A stretch of DNA of 64,000 bases from Kitasatospora sp. NBC_01246 (GCF_036226505.1 NZ_CP108484.1:4216001-4280000); one strand, 5' to 3'. Shown: positions 24,230 to 35,087, counted from the first letter of the stretch. Notes: generated by a model not told the origin, from the sequence alone. Numbers and translations are program-made.

Positions 24230-27200
24230 TCAGCGTCGTCGGGCGCCGGGGCCTCGGGCGAGGACCCGGCGGGTGATCAGGCCGACCCCGGTGAGCAGCA
24301 GCAGGAGACCTGCGAGCCCAGCGCGCCAGCCCTCCGACCGGGAGTGGTCGGACGCGGGCTGCGCCTGCGTCGCCCCGCTCTCCGGGGAGGGCTCCGCGGA
24401 CTGCTCGGCCGGGGGTGCGGCCAGGGCCCGGGAGGTCTCGGGCGAGACCTGCCCGGCGGGCACCGCCGGCGCGACCCCGGCGGTCGGGGTGGCGGCGGCG
24501 GCGGCTGTGGGGACGGCCGCGGTGGGGGCGGTCGACGGGGCGGCCGAAGTGGCTGGAGTTGCCGAAGCGGCCGGTGAGGTCGGCGTCGCCGGGGCTGCCG
24601 GGATGGCCGTGCCGGTCGCACCGGAGGCGGACGCCCCGGCACTCGGGCTCGGGGCCGGTCCGGCGCTCGGGCCCGCACTCGCACTGGCCGGGGGCACCGT
24701 CCCGGCGGCGGGCGGGACGACGATCGGCAGCAACCCGGGCAGGACGGGCTCCGGGACGGCCTCGGCGGCGGGGGCGGTCGGGGCAGCGGGGACGGACGGG
24801 CTCGGCGGGGCGGGCACCGACGGCGAGACCGTCGGCACGGGCACGGCGGGGGCCGTCGCCGCAGGCCGGTCGGCCGACGGCGAGACGGCGGGCCCGGGCG
24901 GTGTGGGAGCCGCCGCCGGAGCCGGAGCCGCCGCGGACGCGGACGGCGCCACCACGGCGGGCGCGGAGGACGGCACCACCGGCGACGGCACCGCGACCGC
25001 CGGCCCCGACGCCAAGGGAACGGACGGCGAGGGAACGGACGGCGAGGGAACAGATGGTGAGGGAGCGGACGGTGACGGCGCGCCGGGCCCCGGAACCGCC
25101 GGGGCGGTCGCCGCCGCCGCAGGAGCGGACGCCGGTGCCGAGGGCGACGGCGAGGCCACCGAAGGGGACGGCGAAGGGGACGGCGTCCCCGGCGCGGGCG
25201 GGACGGCCGCCGCGACCCGGACGGTGACCGCGTCCGCCGCCGTCCCGTTGCCCGCCAGGTCGGTCGCCGTGACGACCAGCCACTGCTCGCCGTCCGTCAG
25301 GTCACGGTTGGCCGCGCAGGTCCAGCTGCCGTCGACGGCGGCGGTGACACCGCAGGCCACGATCCGCTCCGCCGAGGCCGAGCTGCCGGCCCGGGCGGTG
25401 ACGATCACCCGGGCCCCGGGCTCGGCCCGGCCGCCCAGCTTCGGGCGCGCCACCCGGACCGTCTCGCCCGCCGCCGGCGTGGTCAGCACCGGCCGGTCCG
25501 GCGGCACGGTGTCGACGACCAGCGTGAAGACCTGGCCCGGCGTCCGGTTCCCGGCGGCGTCGACGGCGTTCGGCGTCAGCTGGTGGCGCCCGTCCGGCAG
25601 GTTCTCCACCGGCAGGCAGGACCACCCGCCGTCGGACCGCACCGCCGTACTGCACAGCTCGCCGCCCGTACCGCCGCCGGCGCCGCCTCGTGCCCCGGCC
25701 GGCCGGTCGGTGACCGAGACGGTGCTGCCCGGCTCCCCCGTGCCGGTCAGCTGGAGGCCGGGGTCGTTGGTGTACTCGGGGAGGGTGAGCACGGGAGCCG
25801 TGGGCGGGGCGGTCTTCACGGTGATCCGGACCGGATCGCCCCGCAGCACCAGCCCGCCACTGGTGGTCTCGACCGGGGTGAGGGTGTGCGCGCCCGCGGT
25901 CAGCGGCCCGCTCGGCCGGCAGGACCAGTCGCCGCCCTTCTCGACCCGGGTCTTGCAGACCACCGCGTCCCCGTCGCGCACCTCGACCGTCGCTCCGGCC
26001 ACCGCCCCCTCACCGCGCACCTGCGGGCGGGCGTCCGCGACGACGGTGCCGTCGACCGGGGTGGCGATCTCCGGCCGGGCGGCGCCGACCGTCAACCTGA
26101 TCCGCTGGTCCGAGACCTGCCCTGAGTCGGCGAAGCCGCCGGCCGACACCAACTGGGCCGCGTCGCGGCCGATCCGCAGCCGGGCCCAGGTCTCCCCCGA
26201 CGACGCGTTGGCGGGGACGGTCCACTCCAGGGTCGCGCTGTCCGCCGTGGCCGGGACCTCGGTCTGCACCCGCTCGGCGGGGTCGAACCGGCCGTTGCGG
26301 TCGAAGTCGATCCAGCCGGCCAGGGTGGCGGGGGCGCCGCCCACCGCGACCGGGACGGTGACCCGGTAGTACCGGCCGATCGCGGCCTCGGCCGGGTAGC
26401 CGACGGCCGGGTCGCCGCCCTGGTACTCGCCGCGCCCGGGCTGGAGCCGGGGCGGTGCCGGGCTGGAGAAGACGCTGCGCCGGCCGGCGCCGTGGTCGAG
26501 CTGGACCACCGGCTCGCCTGCCGCGTCCGTGCTCCCGGCCGGGGTGGCGGGCGGCACCAGCGGGGTCGTGCCGGTGGTGGCGGCCCGCCGGCCGAGCCGG
26601 GCGGCGCCGCCGGCGTCCGCTCCGAGGAAGAGGTCGGAGAGCAGGTGGGAGGCGTTGTCGTAGCCCTGCGGGGCGGTGCCGACGCCCTCGTCCAGGGTGA
26701 CGGTGTAGGCCTGGAGGAGCGGCGCCGGCGCGGGCGCGGCGGTGGAGTCGGCCCGGGCGGTGGAGCGCTGCTCGACCCGGAAGACGGCGGTGCGGAAGGT
26801 CCCGGCCAGCTCCAGGCTGCCCTCGGCGGCGGATCCGGCCTCGGCCTCGGCGGCGGCGCCCGCCCCGGCGGGGGCCAGGCTGTTGCCGTCGACCGTCCAG
26901 CCCGGCCAGTCGGTCCGGTTGACCAGGGCGGGTGCGCCCGGTGAGCCACCGGTGAGCGACAGACGCGAGACGGTGCTGGTGGCCCCGCCCTTTCCGGTGG
27001 CGACGGCGGAGAGTCCACTCACGTGCAGGCGGGGATTGCGGACCGGCCGGGAAAAGGCGATGCCGAGTGTTCCGACCGTGCGCCAGGAACCGTCCGTCTG
27101 CGGACGGTTGTCGGTGATCCGGAAGGTCTGCGCGGGATCTCCGGGCCGCAGTCCGTCCGTATAGAGGGCGGCCGCCCGACCGCCGCCGAACCGCTCGGCC

Positions 27201-27484
27201 AATTCCCCCGGCTCGGCCGCGACGTCGAATCCCGGGGCGGCGGAGAAATCGATGTGGACGGTGAGGCCGGAGGGAAGGACGGCGCTCCGGTCCCCCGACC
27301 AGGTGTCGGGGGACTGCTGGGCGGCGGAGGTGGGCGGGTTCCAGCCGATCAGCAGTGCGGCCGCCAGAGCCGCCGAGGCACCGGCCGCCACCAGACGCGG
27401 CCGCCGCATTCCTCCCGTCCGGTACGCGGGCCGGGCCGGGGCCGGGGCGGACAGGGCGGCATCGCGGGGGAACTGTCGGCTCAT
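24230..27484 (-). CDS. Large surface protein with GEVED and Ig-like domains and C-terminal anchor
   Basis: 1,084 aa from ATG 27484 with GAAGGAGAG upstream. A signal peptide (about 27-54) is followed by a long N-terminal beta region, then a GEVED domain (about 370-460, with GWIDFDRNGRFDPAERV, an Asp-rich Ca-binding-like loop). Three bacterial Ig-like repeats run to about 740, each containing paired Cys in a WSC/C pattern. A Pro/Ser/Ala-rich stalk (about 745-1030) then reaches a final membrane helix (about 1055-1075) and an Arg-rich tail. There is no LAXTG/LPXTG sorting motif, so it is membrane- not wall-anchored. Likely an adhesin or surface scaffold. The neighbouring SPFH operon shares its upstream motif. 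Confidence 0.85.
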   Translation of the reverse strand: MSRQFPRDAALSAPAPARPAYRTGGMRRPRLVAAGASAALAAALLIGWNPPTSAAQQSPDTWSGDRSAVLPSGLTVHIDFSAAPGFDVAAEPGELAERFGGGRAAALYTDGLRPGDPAQTFRITDNRPQTDGSWRTVGTLGIAFSRPVRNPRLHVSGLSAVATGKGGATSTVSRLSLTGGSPGAPALVNRTDWPGWTVDGNSLAPAGAGAAAEAEAGSAAEGSLELAGTFRTAVFRVEQRSTARADSTAAPAPAPLLQAYTVTLDEGVGTAPQGYDNASHLLSDLFLGADAGGAARLGRRAATTGTTPLVPPATPAGSTDAAGEPVVQLDHGAGRRSVFSSPAPPRLQPGRGEYQGGDPAVGYPAEAAIGRYYRVTVPVAVGGAPATLAGWIDFDRNGRFDPAERVQTEVPATADSATLEWTVPANASSGETWARLRIGRDAAQLVSAGGFADSGQVSDQRIRLTVGAARPEIATPVDGTVVADARPQVRGEGAVAGATVEVRDGDAVVCKTRVEKGGDWSCRPSGPLTAGAHTLTPVETTSGGLVLRGDPVRITVKTAPPTAPVLTLPEYTNDPGLQLTGTGEPGSTVSVTDRPAGARGGAGGGTGGELCSTAVRSDGGWSCLPVENLPDGRHQLTPNAVDAAGNRTPGQVFTLVVDTVPPDRPVLTTPAAGETVRVARPKLGGRAEPGARVIVTARAGSSASAERIVACGVTAAVDGSWTCAANRDLTDGEQWLVVTATDLAGNGTAADAVTVRVAAAVPPAPGTPSPSPSPSVASPSPSAPASAPAAAATAPAVPGPGAPSPSAPSPSVPSPSVPSPSVPLASGPAVAVPSPVVPSSAPAVVAPSASAAAPAPAAAPTPPGPAVSPSADRPAATAPAVPVPTVSPSVPAPPSPSVPAAPTAPAAEAVPEPVLPGLLPIVVPPAAGTVPPASASAGPSAGPAPSPSAGASASGATGTAIPAAPATPTSPAASATPATSAAPSTAPTAAVPTAAAAATPTAGVAPAVPAGQVSPETSRALAAPPAEQSAEPSPESGATQAQPASDHSRSEGWRAGLAGLLLLLTGVGLITRRVLARGPGARRR

Positions 27485-27576
27485 CCGGCTCTCCTTCGGT
27501 ATCGGCTGCCGGGGTGGCCGGGCAGTCTGGGCACAAGATCTGACAAAACGGAATCACGATCCTGGGCCGGTCATAC

Positions 27577-27589
27577 TGCGACACCTGCG
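27577..27589 (-). promoter_or_regulatory. Shared motif copy 2 upstream of the surface-protein gene
   Basis: Minus-strand CGCAGGTGTCGCA, 11 of 13 bases identical to the element upstream of the SPFH operon and at nearly the same distance from the start codon. Confidence 0.5.
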
Positions 27590-27761
27590 CTATCGGCCGG
27601 GTCCCACCCGTTCGGCGGTCATCCGACCGACAGGAAAGGATGTACCCGAAGGGAATGGATTTCATCCATTAGCGGCGTATCGCGGGGAATCCGGGGGATT
27701 CCGATCGGGTGCCGCGGACCGGTACCTGACCGTGCGTCGAGCGCTCCCGTTGCGCACCACC

Positions 27762-27813
27762 GGTGCGAACGATCAGCGCGAACGCCCGGTGCGAACGATC
27801 GGTGCGAACGACC
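27762..27813 (+). repeat. Four 13-bp tandem repeats
   Basis: Units GGTGCGAACGATC, AGCGCGAACGCCC, GGTGCGAACGATC and GGTGCGAACGACC follow without gaps. Iteron-like spacing suggests repeated binding of one protein; role unknown. Confidence 0.8.
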
Positions 27814-28067
27814 GGTGCGCCCGGCGGAGCCGGCGCCCGCACCTATCCACGCCGCCAGCGACTTCGCGACCGTTCGACCACGGGGCCGGCTTCGCCGAGG
27901 GGCTCCACCGGCAGCCGTCCGAGCCCGGCCGTGGCGCCCTCGGCCCGGCCGCCCGGAAGCCGGAACCCGGAGCCCACAGTCCGGCCGCGGCGGACGGCCG
28001 GGCGGTTCGGAGCCGGGCCGAGCGCCCGGGCCGCGCGGGACCGACGGCCGACACGCGCCCGGAAACG

Positions 28068-28100
28068 GAGAAGCCCCCGGCCGGTGGCCGGGGGCTTCTC
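28068..28100 (-). terminator. Terminator after the tRNA-Arg pair
   Basis: A perfect 15-bp stem (GAGAAGCCCCCGGCC) with a three-base loop, three bases beyond the CCA end of the downstream tRNA-Arg. Confidence 0.9.
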
Positions 28101-28102
28101 GC

Positions 28103-28178
28103 TGGTGCGCTCAGCAGGATTCGAACCTGCAACCTCTTGATCCGTAGTCAAGTGCTCTATCCGTTGAGCTATGAGCGC
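28103..28178 (-). tRNA. tRNA-Arg (anticodon ACG), copy 1
   Basis: Acceptor GCGCTCA/TGAGCGC, anticodon loop CTACGGA giving ACG, T-loop TTCGAAT, discriminator A and encoded CCA. A34 is the target of TadA. Confidence 0.97.
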
Positions 28179-28211
28179 AAGTGCCGGGCGGAACCCGGTC
28201 TTGCGAAGGTT

Positions 28212-28287
28212 TGGTGCGCTCAGCAGGATTCGAACCTGCAACCTCTTGATCCGTAGTCAAGTGCTCTATCCGTTGAGCTATGAGCGC
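28212..28287 (-). tRNA. tRNA-Arg (anticodon ACG), copy 2
   Basis: Same sequence as the neighbouring copy, 33 bp away, with encoded CCA. Probably one transcript with copy 1. Confidence 0.97.
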
Positions 28288-28468
28288 TCGCCCTGGTGAA
28301 CGTGCCAGCGGGGCGTTGCGGGGACAACATTACATGACCTGCGACGCGGGGCGAAATCGATTGATCCGGGCCCCGGAACGACCGGGCGGCGGCCCGATCC
28401 CCCGGCCCTCCGCGACCGGGCGCGCTCGGCGTCCGGCCCGGCCCCGACCGGGCCCCGGACATGCGAGA

Positions 28469-28498
28469 AGCCCCGCCGACGTGATCGTCGACGGGGCT
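28469..28498 (-). terminator. Terminator after tRNA-Ser(GCT)
   Basis: Outer stem AGCCCCG/CGGGGCT with an inner CGAC/GTCG pairing, seven bases past the tRNA 3' end. Confidence 0.75.
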
Positions 28499-28504
28499 CC
28501 CGAC

Positions 28505-28598
28505 TGGCGGAGGCTGAGGGATTTGAACCCTCGATGGGCTTTAAGACCCAAACCGCATTAGCAGTGCGGCGCCATAGACCGGACTAGGCGAAGCCTCC
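28505..28598 (-). tRNA. tRNA-Ser (anticodon GCT)
   Basis: Acceptor GGAGGCT/AGCCTCC, anticodon loop CTGCTAA giving GCT (reads AGC/AGU), long class II variable arm, discriminator G and encoded CCA. Confidence 0.96.
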
Positions 28599-28774
28599 CC
28601 ACATGGATCGCGCCCGCGTGGCGGACTCGCTCCGTGTGCCAGTGATGATGCCACAACCCGAGGGCCCGGCACCAACCACCGCCAACGTTACTAGGCGGGT
28701 CGTCCCCGCCGCAAAGAAGAATGAGATACTGCCTTCTCCGGAGGAGCTGCCCTGAGCCGAGGAGACCTGTCGAC

Positions 28775-31700
28775 GTGAGCAGCAGGCCGATCCGAGGCGC
28801 TGCTCGCCTCGCCGCCATACTCGACGCCCTGCCCGACGCGTTGTTGCTGGTGAACAGCAACGGCACGGTCGTCGATGCCAACAGCGCAGCGGTCCAGGCG
28901 CTCCAGACACCCGGCACCTCACTGGTCGGCATGGGCGTACTGGACCTGCTGCCGGAGTTCGACCCGAGCCGGATCCCCGGCTCGATGCGGCCGAAACCGC
29001 GCGAGGACGACGCCCTCGACCGCCCGGTCCGGATGACCGCCCGCCGTACCGACGGCAGCACGTTCCCGGTCGAGGTCTCGGGCAACGACTTCGCCGACGA
29101 CGGCGCGAGCGAGGGGCGGGGCTACGCGCTCTCCCCGCTCGTCCCCTACGACCCGTACCGCGAGGGCTCCCGGCCCTCCGGCAGCGACCTGCTCCTGCTG
29201 CTGGTCCGCGACCTCTCCAGCCGGCTCGGCGTCGAGGCGGAGCTGCGCCGTCAGCACAAGCAGACCGAGATGATCCTGCGGGCCGCCGCCGAGGGCGTGC
29301 TGGGCGTGGACCTCGAAGGCCGCTGCGTGCTGGTCAACCCGGCTGCCGCGCACATCCTGGAGTACCGGGCGAGCGAGCTGGGCGGGCGCGAGCTGCACCC
29401 GCTGATCCAGCACTCCCGGGCCGACGGCACCCCGCTGGCGCTGGAGGAGTCCGCGCTGCTGGACACCCTGACCTCCGGGCGCAAGCACCGGGTGCGCGGC
29501 ACCGTGCTCTGGCGCAAGGACGGCCGTCCGGTCACCGTCGACCTCACCACCGCCCCGGTGCGCGACGGCGACCAGCTCGTCGGCGCGGTGATGACCTTCA
29601 CCGACCGCAGCCGCGAGCTGGCCCTCGTCGCCCGCAACGAACACCTCACCGCCGTCCTGGAGAGCGAGCTGGGCGGCGCCCTGACCGCGCTGCACCGGCG
29701 GATCGACGCGCTCGCCGCCGACCCGGCCGGCCAGCTCTGGCCGGAGGCCAACTGGACGCTGCGACGGCTGGCCGACGAGTGCCGGCGGTTCGGCAAGCTG
29801 ATCGACGGCGTCCTGGCCCACCAGCGCTCCGAGGCCGAGAACGCGGCCGGCGGCCCGGCCGACGACAAGGACGGCGCGAAGCCCGCCGCCGACCGGGTGC
29901 CGGTCGGCCTGGACAAGGTGATCCGCAAGGCCGTCGAGCACGCGGGCGAGCTGGTCGGCGCGGGTCGGGTGCGGTTCTCCGTGCACGCCGCCGCCGTCGA
30001 GGTGATCGCCGACCGGGAGCGGCTCGCCCAGGCGCTGGCCCACCTGGTCGCCGACGTCAGCGGGGTGGCGCTCTCGCTCGACGCCCCGCCCGCCGTCGGC
30101 TCCCCCGGACTGAACCCCGCCGGGACGGCCGCGCCGGCCCCGGCCGACGGCGACGCCCCGATGGTGGTGCTCGCGGCCGCCCAGCGCGGCGACGTCGCCC
30201 GGGTGGAGATCCGCGGCCCCGGACGCGGCGGCAGCCCCGTCCACCTGCCGATAGCCCGCACGGTGGTCGAGCGCCACGGCGGCGTGCTCCAGCCGCACGA
30301 GCTGCCCGGCAAGGCCGGCACCACGTACGTCGTCGAGCTGCCGCTGGACCCGGTCGCGGCGAAGGCCGCCGCCGAACGCGCCTCGGCCGAGGGCCGGTCG
30401 GACCGGCCCAAGGAGGGCGACAGCGCGGTGCTGCCCGACCTGCCGGGCATCCCGCAGCTGCCCGCGGCCCGGCGCCCCGAGGACGACACCGAGAAGGCAG
30501 CGGCCGACGGCCCGGCACCCGCCGGGGCGTCCGACCCGGCCCCCGGACCGGAGCAGGCCGTGAACGAGGAGCCGGCGCAGCCGCCGGTGGCCGAGCGGCG
30601 CGGGCGCCGGGGCCGGCCGGCGGCCGAACCCGAGGCCGTGCCCGAGGCCGACGCGGCGGCCGCCGCCGACCGTTGGCCGAACGCCCCGGCACGGGTCGAG
30701 CGGGCCGTCCCCGAGCAGTGGAACGGCACCGGCAACGACCCCGCCTACGGGCGCCAGGGCGTGGGCGCCACCACCGCCCAGCCGAGCGACCCGTGGGGCA
30801 AGGACGACGGCCGGTCCGGCACGGCGTACGCGGTGCCGGTCGACGGCCTCCCGGAGGAGCCCGCCGCGGCCGCTCCGGCGGCGCCGCGCGGCCCGTTCGC
30901 GCTCGGGCCCGGCACCGCACCCGCCGACCCCGCCCCTCCGGCTCCGGCCGACACCCCCGCCGCCGGTACGCCGGCCGGCGGCACCCCGGCGACCGGCGTA
31001 CCGGTCGGCCCGGCCGAGGGCGTTCCGGCCGAGGGCATTCCGGCCGGAGCCGAGGCCTTCGGCCGGCCAGGCGCGGAGGGCGACGGCGCGGAGGCGCCGA
31101 AGCCGTCCCGGCGGCGCCGCGCGCTGCCGGCCAACGAGGACTCGTCGGGCGGGTTCGCGCTGCCCGGCATGCCCGAGTCCGCCCCGGTCTACCCCGGGCT
31201 GGAGCACGCGCTGCCCGCCGGTCCCGCGCCGGCCCCGCCCCAGCCGCCCGCCGCCCCACCCACCGGCCGGCGCCGCCGGCTGGCCGTTCCGCCCGGCCCC
31301 GACACCGACACCGAGGCGCGGGAGGCCGCCGCGCAGCCGCCGTCGGCGCACGGATCGGCCGAGGGCGCTCCCGGCGCCCTGGAGCTCGCCCGGCCCGCGC
31401 TGCCCGCCGCCGGCTCGGACGGACCGGCCACGACCGGCCCGGACGGCCCGCAGCCGGTCGGCACCGGCCTGGCCGAGCTCGCTCCGCCACGCCCGCTCGG
31501 CGCCCCCGGTGCTCCGGGCGGCTCCGGTACGGGCGTTCCGGCCGGAGCGGCCGAGGCCTTCCAGGCCGCCCCGGCGGCGCCGGCCGCCGCACCGCAGCTG
31601 CCCGCCGCGCCCGAGGCCAGGACGGCGCCGCGCCCGATGGCCGAACTGCCCGCCGCCGGTCACGACGACCCCGTCGAGCACCCCGCACGCCCCGTCCCGG

Positions 31701-32443
31701 CCGGGGACGGCGGCCCGCGCCGGCTGCTGGTCTGGCCAGAGCCCGACCCGGCCACCCGGCAGGCCCTCCAGGACCGCGGCTACCGGCCGGTGATCGTCCG
31801 CTCCCGCGAGGAGGTGGACGCCCAGATCGCCGGCTTCCCCGCCGCGCTCTTCGTCGACCCGCTGACCGGCCCGATCACCCGGACCGCCCTGCAGTCGCTG
31901 CGCACCGCCGCCCTCAACAGCAGGGTCCCGGTCCTGGTCACCGCGGGCCTCGGCCAGGCCACCCGGGACGCCGCGTACGGCGCCGACCCCGCCGTGCTGC
32001 TGCGCGCCCTCGCCCCCCGGGACGGCGAGAACCACGCCCCCCGGGTGCTGCTGGTCGAGGGCGATCCGGACATCGCCGCCGCCATGATCAGCAGCCTGGA
32101 GCGGCGCGGCATGCACGTCGAGCACGCGGTGGACGAGACCGACGCCGTCGCCCGCGCCAGCAGCGTGCAGCCGAACCTGGTGGTGATGGACCTCTTCCAG
32201 ATCCGCCGCCGCCGGGTCGGCCTGCTGGACTGGCTGCGCACCAACGACCGGCTGCACCGCACCCCGCTGGTCGTCTACACCTCGGTCGACCTCGACCCGC
32301 GCGAACTGCCCCGGCTGCGCACCGGCGAGACGGTGCTGTTCCTCGCCGAGCGCTCCACCAGTGCCGACGTCCAGTCCCGGATCGTCGACCTGCTCGGGCG
32401 GATCGGCGCGATGGGCGAGGCGGGCGTCGCGGCCGCCGGCTGA
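28775..32443 (+). CDS. PAS-PAS pseudo-histidine kinase with two C-terminal receiver-like domains
   Basis: 1,222 aa from GTG 28775. Two PAS domains (about 10-130 and 150-270; DALPDALLLVNSNGTVVDAN and AAAEGVLGVDLEGRCVLVNP) precede a kinase-like core. The H-box region reads LESELGGAL: the phospho-acceptor His is Ser297. The N-box Asn is also replaced (HLVADVS), although ERHGG remains, so phosphorylation is unlikely. About 450 disordered Pro/Ala residues follow. Then comes a degenerate receiver (RRLLVWPEPDPATRQ) and a fuller one (RVLLVEGDPD; Asp1139 in VVMDL; YTS) lacking the usual Lys. It probably works as a scaffold or signal integrator. No partner regulator is adjacent. Confidence 0.85.
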   Translation: MSSRPIRGAARLAAILDALPDALLLVNSNGTVVDANSAAVQALQTPGTSLVGMGVLDLLPEFDPSRIPGSMRPKPREDDALDRPVRMTARRTDGSTFPVEVSGNDFADDGASEGRGYALSPLVPYDPYREGSRPSGSDLLLLLVRDLSSRLGVEAELRRQHKQTEMILRAAAEGVLGVDLEGRCVLVNPAAAHILEYRASELGGRELHPLIQHSRADGTPLALEESALLDTLTSGRKHRVRGTVLWRKDGRPVTVDLTTAPVRDGDQLVGAVMTFTDRSRELALVARNEHLTAVLESELGGALTALHRRIDALAADPAGQLWPEANWTLRRLADECRRFGKLIDGVLAHQRSEAENAAGGPADDKDGAKPAADRVPVGLDKVIRKAVEHAGELVGAGRVRFSVHAAAVEVIADRERLAQALAHLVADVSGVALSLDAPPAVGSPGLNPAGTAAPAPADGDAPMVVLAAAQRGDVARVEIRGPGRGGSPVHLPIARTVVERHGGVLQPHELPGKAGTTYVVELPLDPVAAKAAAERASAEGRSDRPKEGDSAVLPDLPGIPQLPAARRPEDDTEKAAADGPAPAGASDPAPGPEQAVNEEPAQPPVAERRGRRGRPAAEPEAVPEADAAAAADRWPNAPARVERAVPEQWNGTGNDPAYGRQGVGATTAQPSDPWGKDDGRSGTAYAVPVDGLPEEPAAAAPAAPRGPFALGPGTAPADPAPPAPADTPAAGTPAGGTPATGVPVGPAEGVPAEGIPAGAEAFGRPGAEGDGAEAPKPSRRRRALPANEDSSGGFALPGMPESAPVYPGLEHALPAGPAPAPPQPPAAPPTGRRRRLAVPPGPDTDTEAREAAAQPPSAHGSAEGAPGALELARPALPAAGSDGPATTGPDGPQPVGTGLAELAPPRPLGAPGAPGGSGTGVPAGAAEAFQAAPAAPAAAPQLPAAPEARTAPRPMAELPAAGHDDPVEHPARPVPAGDGGPRRLLVWPEPDPATRQALQDRGYRPVIVRSREEVDAQIAGFPAALFVDPLTGPITRTALQSLRTAALNSRVPVLVTAGLGQATRDAAYGADPAVLLRALAPRDGENHAPRVLLVEGDPDIAAAMISSLERRGMHVEHAVDETDAVARASSVQPNLVVMDLFQIRRRRVGLLDWLRTNDRLHRTPLVVYTSVDLDPRELPRLRTGETVLFLAERSTSADVQSRIVDLLGRIGAMGEAGVAAAG

Positions 32444-32449
32444 CACGAC

Positions 32450-32482
32450 CGGGGGCCGGCCACCCGTGGTGGCCGGCCCCCG
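32450..32482. terminator. Bidirectional terminator
   Basis: A perfect 15-bp stem (CGGGGGCCGGCCACC) with a CGT loop between the convergent pseudo-kinase and acyl-CoA synthetase genes. Confidence 0.9.
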
Positions 32483-32508
32483 GGCCCGGCTGTTCCCGCC
32501 GCTGTCCG

Positions 32509-34170
<1,662 letters not shown>

Positions 34171-34397
34171 GGGTCCTCCTTGACCGGGCGGCACTGCGGC
34201 GGCGACTGCGACGGTCACCGGGCGGCTACTGGGCGGTAATAGCGGCAGTCGAGCCCGATTGTGCCTCTCCACCTGCCCGCTGTCAGCATTCCGGCGCCGT
34301 TGCACGGGTCACGGATTCGCCGCGTCGGCCGGGGGCGGGGCCTCGGGCCGCGTCGGCCGGGGGCGAGGTCCTCGGGCCGTGCCCGCCGCCCGTGACG

Positions 34398-34787
34398 CTA
34401 CGGGGCCAGTCCGTCCCGCTCGAGCTCGCGGGCCAGGGCCGCCAGGTCGTCGAAGGTCCGCAGCAGGACGGCCCGCCGCTCCTCCTTGTGCCCGGGCGCG
34501 GGCTCCAGCCCGTCGATGCTCTGCTCCCAGACCGCCATGAAGTCCGCCTTCCAGCCCTCGATCGTGGCCGCGGCGGGCAGACCGGCGCCGACGTAGTGGC
34601 GGGAGGCGATCAGGTGGAGCAGTTCGAGGTTGCACGGGACGGCCGTGCCCCAGTACTCGTCCGCCTCCAGCTCGACCCGGTCACCGGCCATCGCCTGCTC
34701 GACCTCGCCGATCAGCCGGGCCGTGAACTCGCCGAGGTGATCGGCGGCCGCGTCGCTGTCGAAGTTGCCGCTGCCCCAGGTGCCCAT
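34398..34787 (-). CDS. DUF4259 family protein
   Basis: 129 aa from ATG 34787 with GGAGG four bases upstream. It starts MGTWGSGNFDSDAAADHLGEF, the diagnostic DUF4259 N-terminus, and is mostly helical and acidic. No catalytic residues or membrane segments. The family is widespread, often found beside immunity or stress genes, but has no established role. Divergent from the small CXXC protein at 34890. Confidence 0.88.
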   Translation of the reverse strand: MGTWGSGNFDSDAAADHLGEFTARLIGEVEQAMAGDRVELEADEYWGTAVPCNLELLHLIASRHYVGAGLPAAATIEGWKADFMAVWEQSIDGLEPAPGHKEERRAVLLRTFDDLAALARELERDGLAP

Positions 34788-34889
34788 GAGTCCTCCGTGA
34801 TCGGGTCGATCGGTCAGCCCTGTTGTAGCGGGCCGCACTGACACTGCCGCGGCCGGTCGCACCGACAGCGGCACGCGATACTGGGCGGC

Positions 34890-35087
34890 ATGAGCGACAG
34901 TCATGACGATCGCCGGGTACAGCCCGAGCCGGCCGGGTTCCGCGTGCCGTGCCCGTGCTGTTCCGACGGGGTGCGGACGCGGGCGCGGCTGGGCGTCCGG
35001 GCCGACCGCTCGGGTACCGGGCACATCCCGGAGACCTGCCGGGACTGCGACGGGCGCGGCTGGCTCTCCCTCGGCCTCCGGGACTGA
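34890..35087 (+). CDS. Small zinc-ribbon-like protein
   Basis: 65 aa from ATG 34890. CPCC at about 21-24 and CRDCDGRGW near the C-terminus form two metal-binding knuckles like one half of a DnaJ zinc finger. The rest is Arg/Asp-rich. No Shine-Dalgarno is evident, so it could be leaderless. Motif quality argues it is translated, but length alone would not. It might bind nucleic acid or protein; function unknown. Confidence 0.55.
   Translation: MSDSHDDRRVQPEPAGFRVPCPCCSDGVRTRARLGVRADRSGTGHIPETCRDCDGRGWLSLGLRD

Larger units (their letters stand above)
27485..28067. other. Gene-free region with motif and 13-bp repeats
   Basis: 583 bp upstream of the surface-protein gene. It contains the shared CGCA-N3-TGTCGCA-type element at 27577-27589 and four 13-bp tandem units at 27762-27813. 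Open frames here lack start signals and look spurious. Confidence 0.6.

Noticed and set aside
27843..28256. Short minus-strand frames over the tRNA-Arg pair
   Set aside because: They translate tRNA sequence (a known artefact) and have no independent support.
28068..28598. Closely spaced hairpins and repeats near the tRNA cluster as a possible CRISPR array
   Set aside because: The repeats are duplicated tRNA genes and their terminators, with no regular spacers and no cas genes.
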